This document shows, in pieces, positions 24,734-32,902 of a stretch of DNA of 64,000 nt (its first letter is position 1; the number at the start of each line of letters is the position of its first letter). The stretch comes from Rahnella inusitata_A (lineage in GTDB: Bacteria > Pseudomonadota > Gammaproteobacteria > Enterobacterales > Enterobacteriaceae). The DNA lies in the NCBI RefSeq assembly GCF_965118895.1, contig NZ_CBCPJJ010000002.1, positions 186,001-250,000 on the forward strand, in the 5' to 3' direction. The position numbers and the translations under genes are program-made. The notes under the pieces were generated by a model. The model saw only the letters and a list, made by a program, of their open reading frames with translations, ran no database searches and was not told where the DNA came from.

Positions 24734-27253
24734 TTAGGCCTGTTTTTTTGGCGTGAATCTTAAAAGCCGGTTGGCATTTGCCACCACGGTGATGGAAGAC
24801 AGCGCCATCGCCGCACCGGCAATCACCGGGCTGAGCAGGGTGCCGGTCAGCGGATATAAGACACCGGCGGCGATAGGAATGCCAATCACGTTGTAGATAA
24901 ATGCCCCAAACAGGTTCTGTTTCATGTTGCGCAGCGTAGCCTGCGACATCGCCAGTGCGTCGGCGACGCCGTGCAGGCTCGGGCGCATCAGGGTGATGGC
25001 GGCGGTTTCAATCGCCACATCGCTGCCACCGCCCATCGCAATACCGACGTCCGCCTGCGCCAGCGCTGGCGCATCGTTAATCCCATCGCCAATCATCGCC
25101 ACCTGTTGCCCTTTGGCCTGTAACGCTTTGATGGCGTCGGCCTTTCCGTCCGGCCGTACACCGGCAATCACCGTATCAATACCTGCCTGCGCCGCAATCG
25201 CCTGCGCGGTGCGCGGGTTGTCGCCGGTCAGCATCACCAGCTGGTAGCCGAGCTGATGCAGACGCTGCAACGCCCCGACGCTGTCTTCACGCAGCGGATC
25301 GCGCAGGCCGAACAGCGCCGCCATCTGCCCGTCGACCGCCAGCAGAACCGGTGTCGCGCCTTGCTTTGTCATCTCATTAAGCAATCCATCAGCCGCCTGA
25401 GCATCAACGCTATTTTCCTGCATGAGCGCCTGATTGCCCAGCAGCAGCGTTTTGCCTTCGACGTCGCCGCGTAAACCCAGACCGCCAAGCGTGCGGAAGT
25501 TTTGCACTTCAGGAAGTGTCTGGCCTTGTGCTTTTTCGACAATGGCCTGCGCCAGCGGATGATGAGAGCCCTGTTCCAGCGCGGCAGCAAAGCGAAGCGC
25601 CTCGGGTTCGCTGATGCCGCCAAAGATATGGATATCCGTCACTTTTGGCTGGCCTTCGGTCAGCGTCCCGGTTTTGTCAAAGACCAGCGTCGAGAGTGTA
25701 CTGGCCTTTTGCAGCGCATCGGCATCACGTACCAGCACGCCGAACTCCGCGGCACGCCCGACACCGGCGGTAATAGACATTGGTGTGGCGAGTCCCAGCG
25801 CACAAGGACAGGCGATGATAAGCACTGTTGTGACAATAACCAGCGTGTACATCAGCTGTGGCTGGGGGCCGAAGAAGTACCAGAGCGCGCCGCTGAACAG
25901 CGCGAACAGCACCACGGCAGGGACAAACACGGCAGAGATTCTGTCCGCGAGTTTACCTATCTCCGGCTTGCTGCTTTGCGCTTCACGCACAAGTTTGATA
26001 ATGCGCGAAAGCGTAGTCTGGCTGCCGATAGCGTCTGCGCGAAACAGCACGCTGCCGTCCTTTACCAGCGTTCCGGCATGCACTTTTTCGCCCTGCGATT
26101 TTTGCTGCGGGACAGGTTCGCCGGTCAACATCGCCTCATCCATCCAGGCTTCGCCGCTCTGTATTTCGCCATCAACCGGCACACGATCGCCGGTGGTCAG
26201 ACGCAGCGTCATACCTTGCTCAACATTTGCCAGCGGGATAGATTTTTCTCCCTGATCTGTAACCACACGCGCGGTCGGCGGGGTGAGATCAAGAAGACGT
26301 TCAAGAGCCTGTGAAGACCGCTGGCGCCCGCGTTGTTCCAGCGCGTGGCCGAGATTGATCAGGCCGATGATCATTACGCTGGCTTCGTAATAAAGATGGC
26401 GTGCCTGCATGGGGAAGGCGTCCGGCCACAGGCTGACGGCGAAGGAGAACGCCCACGCCGCACCGGTACCGAGTGACACCAGCGTGTCCATGTTGGCGCT
26501 ACCGTGCATCAGGCTTTTCCACGCGCTGCGATAGAAATGACCGCCCGCGATCACCATGACAGCCAGCGTCAGAACGCCGACAATAAGCCAGCCGGTCTGA
26601 TTTGTGGCGGTGACCATCATTTCACCGCCCAGTAATCCCCATAACATCAGCGGAATACCGGCAGTCAGACCGACGGCGGCCTGCCAACTGAAGCGGATCA
26701 TGCTGCTGCGCGCGGTTTGCTGCTGGCGCTCGCGACGTTTGGTTTCATCAATAATAATTTCAGCACCGTAACCGGCACGTTCAACGGCGGCAACCAGAGC
26801 CGCCTGATCGGCGTCGCCGCTGACCAGCGCGCTACGTTCTGCCAGATTGACCCGTGCCCGTTCGACGCCGGTCACGCCTTCCAGCGCCCGCTGTACTTTA
26901 CTGACGCAGCTGGCGCAGCTCATCCCGCTGAGCAACAGCTGTACGCTGTCATCAGTGGCAGGAATTTGTGCCGGAACGGGTGACGCAGCCGCTGACAGGG
27001 GTTCCGGCAAAACACTCGCCTTATCGGTCAGCGGCTCAGATTTTGGGGATGGATCCTCCAGCAGTTGCGCCTCATAGCCAGCGTTCACCACGGCGTCGAT
27101 CAGAGTCTGGCTGCTGACATCGCCTGTGACGATAGCTTTGTCGAGAGACACTTCCACCGCTGTGGTGCCTTCCACGGCTTCCAGCGCCTTACGCGTCGAA
27201 GCGACACAATGTCCGCAGGATAAACCTTGCAGGGATAAAACGGTTGTTGTCAT
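24734..27253 (-). CDS. copA: Copper-exporting P1B-type ATPase CopA
   Basis: 839 residues from the ATG at 27253. There are two N-terminal heavy-metal-associated domains (LSCGHC at residues 11-16; GMSCASC about 114-120), eight membrane helices, and the P-type ATPase signatures LTGEPVPQ, IIACPCALGLATP (CPC Cu(I) site), FDKTGTLTEG (phosphorylated Asp), HHPLAQAI and GDGINDAPALAQAD. It exports Cu(I) from the cytoplasm. The frame is open 27 codons upstream, but these cross the promoter and operator, and MTTTVLSLQGLSC is the family start. Transcription is activated by CueR. A CopZ-like product comes from frameshifting. Confidence 0.97.
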   Translation of the reverse strand: MTTTVLSLQGLSCGHCVASTRKALEAVEGTTAVEVSLDKAIVTGDVSSQTLIDAVVNAGYEAQLLEDPSPKSEPLTDKASVLPEPLSAAASPVPAQIPATDDSVQLLLSGMSCASCVSKVQRALEGVTGVERARVNLAERSALVSGDADQAALVAAVERAGYGAEIIIDETKRRERQQQTARSSMIRFSWQAAVGLTAGIPLMLWGLLGGEMMVTATNQTGWLIVGVLTLAVMVIAGGHFYRSAWKSLMHGSANMDTLVSLGTGAAWAFSFAVSLWPDAFPMQARHLYYEASVMIIGLINLGHALEQRGRQRSSQALERLLDLTPPTARVVTDQGEKSIPLANVEQGMTLRLTTGDRVPVDGEIQSGEAWMDEAMLTGEPVPQQKSQGEKVHAGTLVKDGSVLFRADAIGSQTTLSRIIKLVREAQSSKPEIGKLADRISAVFVPAVVLFALFSGALWYFFGPQPQLMYTLVIVTTVLIIACPCALGLATPMSITAGVGRAAEFGVLVRDADALQKASTLSTLVFDKTGTLTEGQPKVTDIHIFGGISEPEALRFAAALEQGSHHPLAQAIVEKAQGQTLPEVQNFRTLGGLGLRGDVEGKTLLLGNQALMQENSVDAQAADGLLNEMTKQGATPVLLAVDGQMAALFGLRDPLREDSVGALQRLHQLGYQLVMLTGDNPRTAQAIAAQAGIDTVIAGVRPDGKADAIKALQAKGQQVAMIGDGINDAPALAQADVGIAMGGGSDVAIETAAITLMRPSLHGVADALAMSQATLRNMKQNLFGAFIYNVIGIPIAAGVLYPLTGTLLSPVIAGAAMALSSITVVANANRLLRFTPKKQA
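26988..27047 (-). promoter_or_regulatory. Programmed -1 frameshift signal in copA (CopA(Z) chaperone)
   Basis: On the minus strand the heptamer C CCA AAA (27047-27041) lies in frame at Pro70-Lys71. A -1 slip reads ATC TGA next, giving a 72-residue protein that holds only the first metal-binding domain. Four bases later starts a perfect 10-bp stem, AGCCGCTGAC (27036-27027) with GTCAGCGGCT (26997-26988). E. coli copA has a similar signal (CCCAAAG) producing the 70-residue copper chaperone CopA(Z). Confidence 0.85.
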
Positions 27254-27271
27254 GATGATTTCCTTTTTGTC

Positions 27272-27300
27272 TTGACCCGATAGTGAACTTTCATTAGTTA
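27272..27300 (+). promoter_or_regulatory. Stranded native cueR promoter (candidate)
   Basis: TTGACC (27272-27277), 17 bp, TAGTTA (27295-27300) on the + strand points to where cueR would lie without the prophage, about 45 bp upstream of the cueR ATG. After integration it fires into the left end of the prophage and meets the hairpin at 27404. Confidence 0.5.
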
Positions 27301-27303
27301 TAG

Positions 27304-27334
27304 AGGATAAACCTTCCAGCAAGGGGAAGGTCAA
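27304..27334 (-). promoter_or_regulatory. copA promoter with CueR operator
   Basis: On the minus strand: -35 TTGACC (27334-27329), a 19-bp spacer, -10 TATCCT (27309-27304). The dyad ACCTTCC...GGAAGGT (27311-27331) fills the spacer, the classic overlong MerR-family promoter that CueR untwists when it binds Cu(I). It is almost identical to the E. coli copA promoter. The phage att core covers its upstream two thirds. Confidence 0.92.
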
Positions 27335-27335
27335 G
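27316..27335 (+). repeat. Prophage attachment core, copA side (attL)
   Basis: The 20-bp sequence CCAGCAAGGGGAAGGTCAAG is repeated exactly at 59284-59303 in the same orientation; flanking bases differ on both sides. It is the crossover region of the P2-type integrase and lies within the CueR operator. Confidence 0.92.
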
Positions 27336-27371
27336 CGTTTAATTTACTGATTTAAAAGGATTTATAAAATC

Positions 27372-27393
27372 AGTGTCCACATAGCGACCACAC
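27372..27393 (+). repeat. Candidate integrase arm-type site, left end
   Basis: A 22-bp sequence containing GTCCACAT and GCGACCACAC recurs with one mismatch at 59168-59189, inside the 3' end of int. Same orientation, close to each att core: the arrangement of Int arm sites P and P'. Confidence 0.55.
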
Positions 27394-27403
27394 TTCGATA
27401 TAA

Positions 27404-27430
27404 AGCCCGCATTTTTGCGGGCTTTTCTTT
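27404..27430 (+). terminator. Terminator at the left prophage border
   Basis: AGCCCGC / GCGGGCT with a 6-nt A/T loop and TTTCTTT after it on the + strand. It would stop transcription entering from the stranded cueR promoter. Confidence 0.75.
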
Positions 27431-27433
27431 GGC

Positions 27434-27460
27434 AAAAAAAACCAGCGCAGAGGCTGGTTT
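27434..27460 (-). terminator. Terminator of ogr
   Basis: On the minus strand AACCAGC / GCTGGTT is followed by a run of seven or more T. It lies 14 bp after the ogr stop. Confidence 0.82.
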
Positions 27461-27473
27461 AGTTGTCATGCAA

Positions 27474-27692
27474 TTACATTAGGAAGGTTTGCTGACCTTG
27501 CGAAGTAGGGTGAGGCATCACTGCGTTGATATGCCCCGGCTTCATAATTGAGCCGTCAAATGACTCCATTGTCTTGAAGGTATGGCCACAATTTATGTTC
27601 TGGCATTGGTTATAACGTTCCTTGGTGTTCTCACTCAGGTAACGGCTGGAACGGGTATGTGCAGCGTATTTGCAGATTGGACAATGGAACAT
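27474..27692 (-). CDS. ogr: Ogr-type late transcription activator
   Basis: 72 residues from MFHCPICK, like P2 Ogr (72). Four cysteines, CPIC near the N-terminus and CQNINCGHTF, bind zinc. The HTRSSRYLSENTKERYNQCQ segment is the family core. Ogr/Delta proteins bind about 55 bp upstream of P2 late promoters and contact the RNA polymerase alpha subunit to switch on capsid, tail and lysis genes. Three upstream codons are open, but the family starts at MFHC. It is last before the left att site, as in P2. Confidence 0.95.
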   Translation of the reverse strand: MFHCPICKYAAHTRSSRYLSENTKERYNQCQNINCGHTFKTMESFDGSIMKPGHINAVMPHPTSQGQQTFLM

Positions 27693-27777
27693 GATCACCA
27701 CCTCAATGAATCACTTTAAGATGCGTTGATTTTAACCATTAAATTCATTTAAAACAAATAGTTAAGAAATATAGTGG

Positions 27778-28941
27778 TCATTCCTCCTGTATGTCAAACT
27801 CTACGTCTGAAAGCCTCACCTCAAGGTCTAGTGACGTCGTGTAGCCACTATTACTGAGTGAGTGAATCACCTTAGCGATAATCCATGACTGCTCGTCTAT
27901 GACGCGCTTAAACCCTTTAACCTGCACCGGCGTTTCAGGATATAAATCTGCGCGCCCCATGGCGAGACTAATGGAGAACTCCGCCAGACCGCGTTGCAAC
28001 TTATCCCACTTTGCCGCCGCTGCGCGCATGGCCTGCGCTTTGCTGGCATAGATAGTGGTCAGTGCAAAAACGTTATCCGCCTCACCGGCCATGTATTCAC
28101 CTTCTTTGGCTTCGGGTGTTTTGACTGCCGATGCTTTGGCTTTAACCGGTTTCGCTTTGGGGTGTTGCAGTGCGCGCAGTTGTTTAAACTTGGGCTTTCG
28201 CTGAATTTTAACCTTTTGCTTTTTGGGCTTAGGGTCTTTGGTATGCAGCCATTTAGCCGTTACGCCGGTGTATGCGCCCCGGTCAGCAATGGCGAACTGA
28301 TGCCGGTCACCGTCGGCGCGTTCAATCGTCATGGCCGGTATAGGTTTACCGCTGACGGTGGTGCCGCTCCCCGCTTTCAGAAAAAGTAACTTACCGGCTT
28401 TCACCGAAACATCCGCGCCGTTGCGCGTGGCCAGACGGGTTAAAAACTTGGCGTCAGATTCCTGAGACTGGTCGATGTGCGGAATACTGATGGCATTCAG
28501 TTGCGTGGCCACGCTGGCCGTCAGCTTATTACGCGCGGCGATTTGCTCAACCACCTGACCGAGCGTGGTGTCATGGTAGGACATTTCACGCCGTGAATTC
28601 AGAGTGCCGCGAAAGTCAGCGCTGCGCGCCCGGATAGTCAGCGTATCCGGCGCGCCACGGTGTTCAATCTCATCCACCGTAAATTCCCCCTTACCCAGCA
28701 GTGCCGAGCCCTGCCAGCCCAAGAACAGGGAGAGAACCGCACCGCGCGGCGGCATTTCTACCTGTCCGTCGCTGTCGTCCAGCTCAATATCGAGCTGGTC
28801 AGCCTCAAATCCGCGATTATCGGTCAGCGTCAGCGACAACAGCCGGGCGCTGATGTCCTGCGTAATATCATTGCCCGCCTGCGTCAGCATAAATGCCGGT
28901 GCCAGCGTTGCCCCTGCGTCAACCGTCAGCCCCGTTATCAT
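27778..28941 (-). CDS. D: P2 gpD-like tail hub protein (late control protein D)
   Basis: 387 residues, the same as P2 gpD. It belongs to the VgrG gp27-like hub family: a beta-rich N-terminus (LDIELDDSDGQVEMPPRG), TLGQVVEQIAARNKL and FLTRLATRNGADVSVKAGKL. A lysine-rich insertion (KDPKPKKQKVKIQRKPKFK, about residue 236) is conspicuous. It caps the tail tube and connects to spike V in the baseplate. It overlaps U by four bases, at the end of the F operon. Confidence 0.94.
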   Translation of the reverse strand: MITGLTVDAGATLAPAFMLTQAGNDITQDISARLLSLTLTDNRGFEADQLDIELDDSDGQVEMPPRGAVLSLFLGWQGSALLGKGEFTVDEIEHRGAPDTLTIRARSADFRGTLNSRREMSYHDTTLGQVVEQIAARNKLTASVATQLNAISIPHIDQSQESDAKFLTRLATRNGADVSVKAGKLLFLKAGSGTTVSGKPIPAMTIERADGDRHQFAIADRGAYTGVTAKWLHTKDPKPKKQKVKIQRKPKFKQLRALQHPKAKPVKAKASAVKTPEAKEGEYMAGEADNVFALTTIYASKAQAMRAAAAKWDKLQRGLAEFSISLAMGRADLYPETPVQVKGFKRVIDEQSWIIAKVIHSLSNSGYTTSLDLEVRLSDVEFDIQEE

Positions 28942-29402
28942 GACAGCACTCCCTGCGCGGCCGCACTGGCCTTATTCAGCAATCCGTCAGCCTGCTGCTG
29001 CAAATCACCAAACATGGCGGTCAGGGACTCATCCACGCGCGTGAGCGTCAGCGTAAACTCAATGCTGCGCGCGCTGCCGTCGGCAAAGAATTGACTGCGG
29101 GTTTCACTGAGACTCTCCACGACGAACATCCCATAAATTGTGCCCGAGCCCTCCAGCAGCGGCCACGCCTTACCCTCATTGGCCATCTGGTTGAGTACCA
29201 GCAGGGACAGTCTTCCGCCGGTAATTTCAGGCATCAACACACCTGATAGGGTGATTTTCTCCTCGTTCACGCCGAGAAATTGCAGTGCGGGACGCTGGCC
29301 AATACGGCTGTTTGACGGCCAGCGGTAATCAACGCTGCGTTGCAGGCTTTGATAAGGGACGGTTTGTAGCTGAAACACAAATAACCCAAGCGCTAACATC
29401 AT
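28938..29402 (-). CDS. U: P2 gpU-like tail protein
   Basis: 154 residues (P2 gpU 159). The conserved features are the hydrophobic start LALGLFVFQLQTVPYQSLQR, the DYRWPSNSRIGQRPALQFLG block and SIEFTLTLTRVDESL. It is a P2-type tail assembly protein needed to join tube and hub. It lies 12 bp behind T and overlaps D. Confidence 0.95.
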   Translation of the reverse strand: MMLALGLFVFQLQTVPYQSLQRSVDYRWPSNSRIGQRPALQFLGVNEEKITLSGVLMPEITGGRLSLLVLNQMANEGKAWPLLEGSGTIYGMFVVESLSETRSQFFADGSARSIEFTLTLTRVDESLTAMFGDLQQQADGLLNKASAAAQGVLS

Positions 29403-29414
29403 GCGAAATTCTCC

Positions 29415-31862
29415 TTAATCGTATCCAAGGCGGGAGCGCAGCTCAGCCCGGCGCTGACGTTCGCGGGCGTCCAGTGCGTCAATCACTTGACGGCTGGTAT
29501 CCTGCGCACCCATTCCGGCACCCACGGAAATCTGGTAGTTGTTTTTGCTGTTGTCGGTATAGCTTCGGCCACCGCCTGCGGATACCGGGGCATAGCCGCC
29601 GCCGAGCAGGCCACCCGGCGGTAAAGACTGCGGCTCGCGCCCGGCATCATTTTTCGCGCGCTGCTGCGCTTTGTCAGCGTTCTTATCCAGATCGGCAGAT
29701 TCATCTTTGATAAGGCCAAGCTTGTTTAGCAGCCAGTCCACGCCCTCCCGAAGTTTATTGAACGCCCGCAGCGGCGCGGTAAGCGCATTGGCCACCGCCT
29801 GTCCGAACAGCACACCGGCATTTTTGCAGCCGTCGAGGGTTTCCTTCGTGGACTTCACCGGCGCAACCAAATCTTTGAACCATTGCCAGACCGCTTTAAG
29901 TTTCTCTCCCAGCCATTCAAAGACCGGTTTAAGCGGGGCAAAGAGCTCTTTTACCGGCGCAAACGCCACGCCCAGCCCCTCAACCACACCGGCGAAAAAG
30001 GCGCTGATAGGCTCCCAGTATTTACGGATGAGCAGCGCGCCGGCCACGATGGCCAGACCGACGGCAACGACAGGCCAGGTGATCGCTCCAAGCGCGGTCA
30101 CAATGGTTGCTCCCGCCGTGCTGAACGCCACGCCCAGCGTACCGGCAACGGCGATAATCGCGTTTACCCCGGCAATGACCGGCCACGCGATGAGGCCAAT
30201 ACCGCCCAGCACGCCAAGGATCGCCAGCGCGCCGGTGGTCACTGCAAACAGGGTTTTTGTCAGCTCCGGGTTTTCCTTCGTCCATTGGCCGACCTGGCCG
30301 AGCCACTCGGTTACGGAGGTGGTCAGGCGTCGCAGCGCGGTGTCCTGCTTTTCGAAAACCTCAATCTGCAAATCTTCCCACGCCGAAGCGAGGTTTTTTA
30401 AATCGCCGTCGAGGTTGTCGGTCTGGACTTTTGCAATACGCTCCGTGGTGCCGGATGAGTTTTGTATCGCATTGCGCTTCGCGTCGAGACTGCCGTTTCC
30501 GGCTGCGGCCACCAGCTTGACCGCGCCTTTCATGGCTTCTTCACCGAAGATGACTTTCAGGTATTCCGCTTTTTGCGCCGTACCGAGCTTATTTTTTTTA
30601 AACGACTGGTTGATGGATTTAAGGATTTTCTCGACCGGCAGCATGTCCCCTTTGCCGTCGCGCGTTTTCACCCCCAGCTCGTTGAGCGCCGCAGGAGACT
30701 GTCCCACCGGTGCCTGCAGTCGGCTGAAAATAGCACTCGCGCCGGTACCGGCCATTGAGCCTTTGATGCCGTTATCCGCAAGAATGCCCAGCAAGGCGGT
30801 GGTGTCCTCAATGCTGGCACCCGCCGCCTCCGCGATAGGGGCGACGTATTTCATTGCTTCACCCAGCTCAATCAGGCCGGTGTTCGACGAGGTAAAGCCC
30901 TTGGTCATGACATCTGCGACACGCTCAATCTGCGTGGTCGGCAGGTTAAACGCAGACTGCATATTGGTGATGATGTCTGCCGCCTCGGCAATATCGACAT
31001 CCGCCGCAAGGCTGAGGTTGACCGTCGAACCCGTCGCCGCCAGCACCGAATCAGCGTCATACCCGGAGCGAGCAAGCGTGGTCTGCGTGCGGGCAACGTC
31101 GCCCGGAGAAAACGCCGTTGTCGCACCAATATCGCGCGCCTGTTTGCGGATTTGGCCGAGCTTTTCCTCGCCCTTATTCAAACCGAGAATGGCCTGCGTT
31201 CCTGACATTTGTTTGTCAAAGCCGATGCCCGGCGCAATAAATTTAGCCTCACCGTACAGACCAGCGGCGGCAACGCCCACACCGGCCATCCCCGCACTGC
31301 GCGCCCCGGAGGCCAGCCGCTGACCCGACTCATAACGATTTTTTACCGCGTTAAGTTTCGCCTGCTGCGCGCTGACCCGAGCCAGAGCCTCCCGTTGACG
31401 ATTAAGCTGTGCGTTAGTCTCACTCAGCGAGGTGCGCAGTCGGCGCTCGTCGGCTGACAAATTACGGGTATTGATACCCGCATGCGACAGCTCCTGTCGC
31501 TGACGCTGAACGGACTGCCGCAGGCCGTTGTATTTGAGATGAAGTTCGGAGGCCGTGCGCTTGGCCGCTTTCATTGCCTGCGTCTGCGCGCGCGTAGGAT
31601 TGGCGGTGTTTCTAAACTGGAGGGCAAGCGCGGCGGCTTCCTGCTTGGCGTTTTTTAGTGACTGGCCGGTGACGGCAAGCTGTGCGCTCGTTTTACGAAA
31701 CCCCTCAATCTGCCCGGCTTGGGTGTTTAGCTGCCTGATGGACTGTTGGGTGGTTCGGATTTCCTGAGACAGCGACTTGCTCGCTGTCTGGATGGATTTA
31801 AACTGGCGGGTCGCTTGGTCAACAGCCTTGAGTAAAACCTGCAATGTCACATTGTTACTCAT
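29415..31862 (-). CDS. T: P2 gpT-like tail tape measure protein
   Basis: 815 residues from the ATG at 31862, the same as P2 gpT. A long glutamine/alanine-rich coiled coil fills the first 190 residues; next comes the phage tape-measure TP901-type domain (NKGEEKLGQIRKQARDIGAT, TAFSPGDVARTQT). A hydrophobic stretch lies around residues 545-620 (several membrane-like segments ending VAVGLAIVAGALLI), and the C-terminus is glycine-rich. It sets tail length and may help DNA cross the inner membrane. Four codons upstream a GTG is possible. The E+E' frame ends inside its start region. Confidence 0.95.
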   Translation of the reverse strand: MSNNVTLQVLLKAVDQATRQFKSIQTASKSLSQEIRTTQQSIRQLNTQAGQIEGFRKTSAQLAVTGQSLKNAKQEAAALALQFRNTANPTRAQTQAMKAAKRTASELHLKYNGLRQSVQRQRQELSHAGINTRNLSADERRLRTSLSETNAQLNRQREALARVSAQQAKLNAVKNRYESGQRLASGARSAGMAGVGVAAAGLYGEAKFIAPGIGFDKQMSGTQAILGLNKGEEKLGQIRKQARDIGATTAFSPGDVARTQTTLARSGYDADSVLAATGSTVNLSLAADVDIAEAADIITNMQSAFNLPTTQIERVADVMTKGFTSSNTGLIELGEAMKYVAPIAEAAGASIEDTTALLGILADNGIKGSMAGTGASAIFSRLQAPVGQSPAALNELGVKTRDGKGDMLPVEKILKSINQSFKKNKLGTAQKAEYLKVIFGEEAMKGAVKLVAAAGNGSLDAKRNAIQNSSGTTERIAKVQTDNLDGDLKNLASAWEDLQIEVFEKQDTALRRLTTSVTEWLGQVGQWTKENPELTKTLFAVTTGALAILGVLGGIGLIAWPVIAGVNAIIAVAGTLGVAFSTAGATIVTALGAITWPVVAVGLAIVAGALLIRKYWEPISAFFAGVVEGLGVAFAPVKELFAPLKPVFEWLGEKLKAVWQWFKDLVAPVKSTKETLDGCKNAGVLFGQAVANALTAPLRAFNKLREGVDWLLNKLGLIKDESADLDKNADKAQQRAKNDAGREPQSLPPGGLLGGGYAPVSAGGGRSYTDNSKNNYQISVGAGMGAQDTSRQVIDALDARERQRRAELRSRLGYD

Positions 31863-32318
31863 TGGCGTGTCCACTTCGTTCGTGCGCTTTAGCGCGCCAT
31901 GTGACGAGCTCGGGAAGGCTCAGCGGATAGAGTTCTGACGGTGGCCAGTGAAAGACCACCGCCACGTCGGCCATCAGGTCATCAACCGACAGCCGCGGTG
32001 GAAACGTCAGCGTTCCGAATTCGGCAACAAAAAATTAATCACCTTTCCGGCCAGCCCGACCATATCCGGCAGCGACAGCGCGGCGCACTCCTCTTTTGTC
32101 AGCGTCGGGTAGGTGATGCGCGGCAGAACCATCAGTAGCGCGTCCACGTTTGAGCTGGCCACGTCGGCCAGACTGACGCCGCGTAGCGCACCGGCGTTCG
32201 GGCGGATCACGTTTACTTCGGTGATAAGGGTGTCGCCGCGTTTGATAGGCGTATCCAGCGTAACGACGTTGGCGTTTTCTTGGTTGTTGTCTGCGGTAAC
32301 TGTGTCGGTCTTTTTCAT
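31855..32318 (-). CDS. E': gpE+E' tail chaperone frameshift fusion
   Basis: A -1 slip on T TTT TTG (32034-32028, minus strand; Asn-Phe-Leu codons of E) moves ribosomes into a frame that reads on through DLMADVAVVFHWPPSELYPL and stops at 31855, overlapping the T start. The fusion has 154 residues. In P2 the E and E+E' products are tail assembly chaperones for the tape measure, analogous to lambda gpG/gpGT. The E' part alone has no start. Confidence 0.92.
32007..32318 (-). CDS. E: P2 gpE-like tail assembly chaperone
   Basis: 103 residues from the ATG at 32318 (MKKTDTVTADNNQENANVV). The family core TLDTPIKRGDTLITEVNVIRP and SSNVDALLMVLPRIT is clear. It is the unshifted product, ending a few codons after the slip site. 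The frame is open 16 codons upstream without family similarity. It lies about 54 bp behind FII in the F operon. Confidence 0.93.
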   Translation of the reverse strand: MKKTDTVTADNNQENANVVTLDTPIKRGDTLITEVNVIRPNAGALRGVSLADVASSNVDALLMVLPRITYPTLTKEECAALSLPDMVGLAGKVINFLLPNSER

Positions 32319-32372
32319 GGTTTTTCTCAGAGTAGGTAAGGGGAGTGTGGCCAGCGCACCGGCCACGCAAAA

Positions 32373-32891
32373 TTACAGACCAATATTGCGGCGGTGTTTT
32401 TCCAGCATGTCGGTACCGTTGACGATTTCGACCATGTTTACGGTGTCAATTTCAATTAGCGTATTTCCGTCAACCACCAGCTTGTAATACGTACACTGCG
32501 TGGTGATTTTGCTTTCGGTGTCTTCGCCCTGCTTCATGTCGCCGGTGTCGATTTCTTTGTGACGACCACGCATAACGATTTCCACGGCGGAGACGTCGCC
32601 GGTGTCGTCACGCTGGAAAGACCCGGCAAACCGCAACGGAATATCCGCAGCACCGGCGGCGGCATACTGCGCCCACAGAGCGCTGTCCGGGAGCCCACCA
32701 ATTGACCATTCAACGGTGAGAGCGTCGTCATCCAGCCCAAAATCCACTGGCGCGGAGCCGTTCATCCCGCCGCCGCGATAGTTCTCAAGCTTGCGGGTCA
32801 GCTTTGGCAGCGTGACCGACTGCACCACGCCCATGTAACTCAGGCCGTCGTTAAACAGGTTGAGGTATTTCAGTTTGCGAGGAAGTGCCAT
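32373..32891 (-). CDS. FII: Major tail tube protein (gpFII)
   Basis: 172 residues, as P2 FII. MALPRKLKYLNLFNDG at the start and the ending typical of the family (EIDTVNMVEIVNGTDMLEKH) identify it. Hexameric rings of this protein make the inner tube of the contractile tail. It lies 11 bp behind FI. Confidence 0.96.
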   Translation of the reverse strand: MALPRKLKYLNLFNDGLSYMGVVQSVTLPKLTRKLENYRGGGMNGSAPVDFGLDDDALTVEWSIGGLPDSALWAQYAAAGAADIPLRFAGSFQRDDTGDVSAVEIVMRGRHKEIDTGDMKQGEDTESKITTQCTYYKLVVDGNTLIEIDTVNMVEIVNGTDMLEKHRRNIGL

Positions 32892-32902
32892 ATTGAATGC
32901 CC

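Noticed and set aside
27254..27334. N-terminal extension of CopA by 27 residues
   Set aside because: It would translate through the promoter -10, spacer and operator of copA itself; the family start MTTTVLSLQGLSC is at 27253.
29671..31323. 550-codon open frame opposite the tape measure gene
   Set aside because: A Ser/Ala/Pro-rich shadow of gene T with no family features; T matches P2 over its full length.
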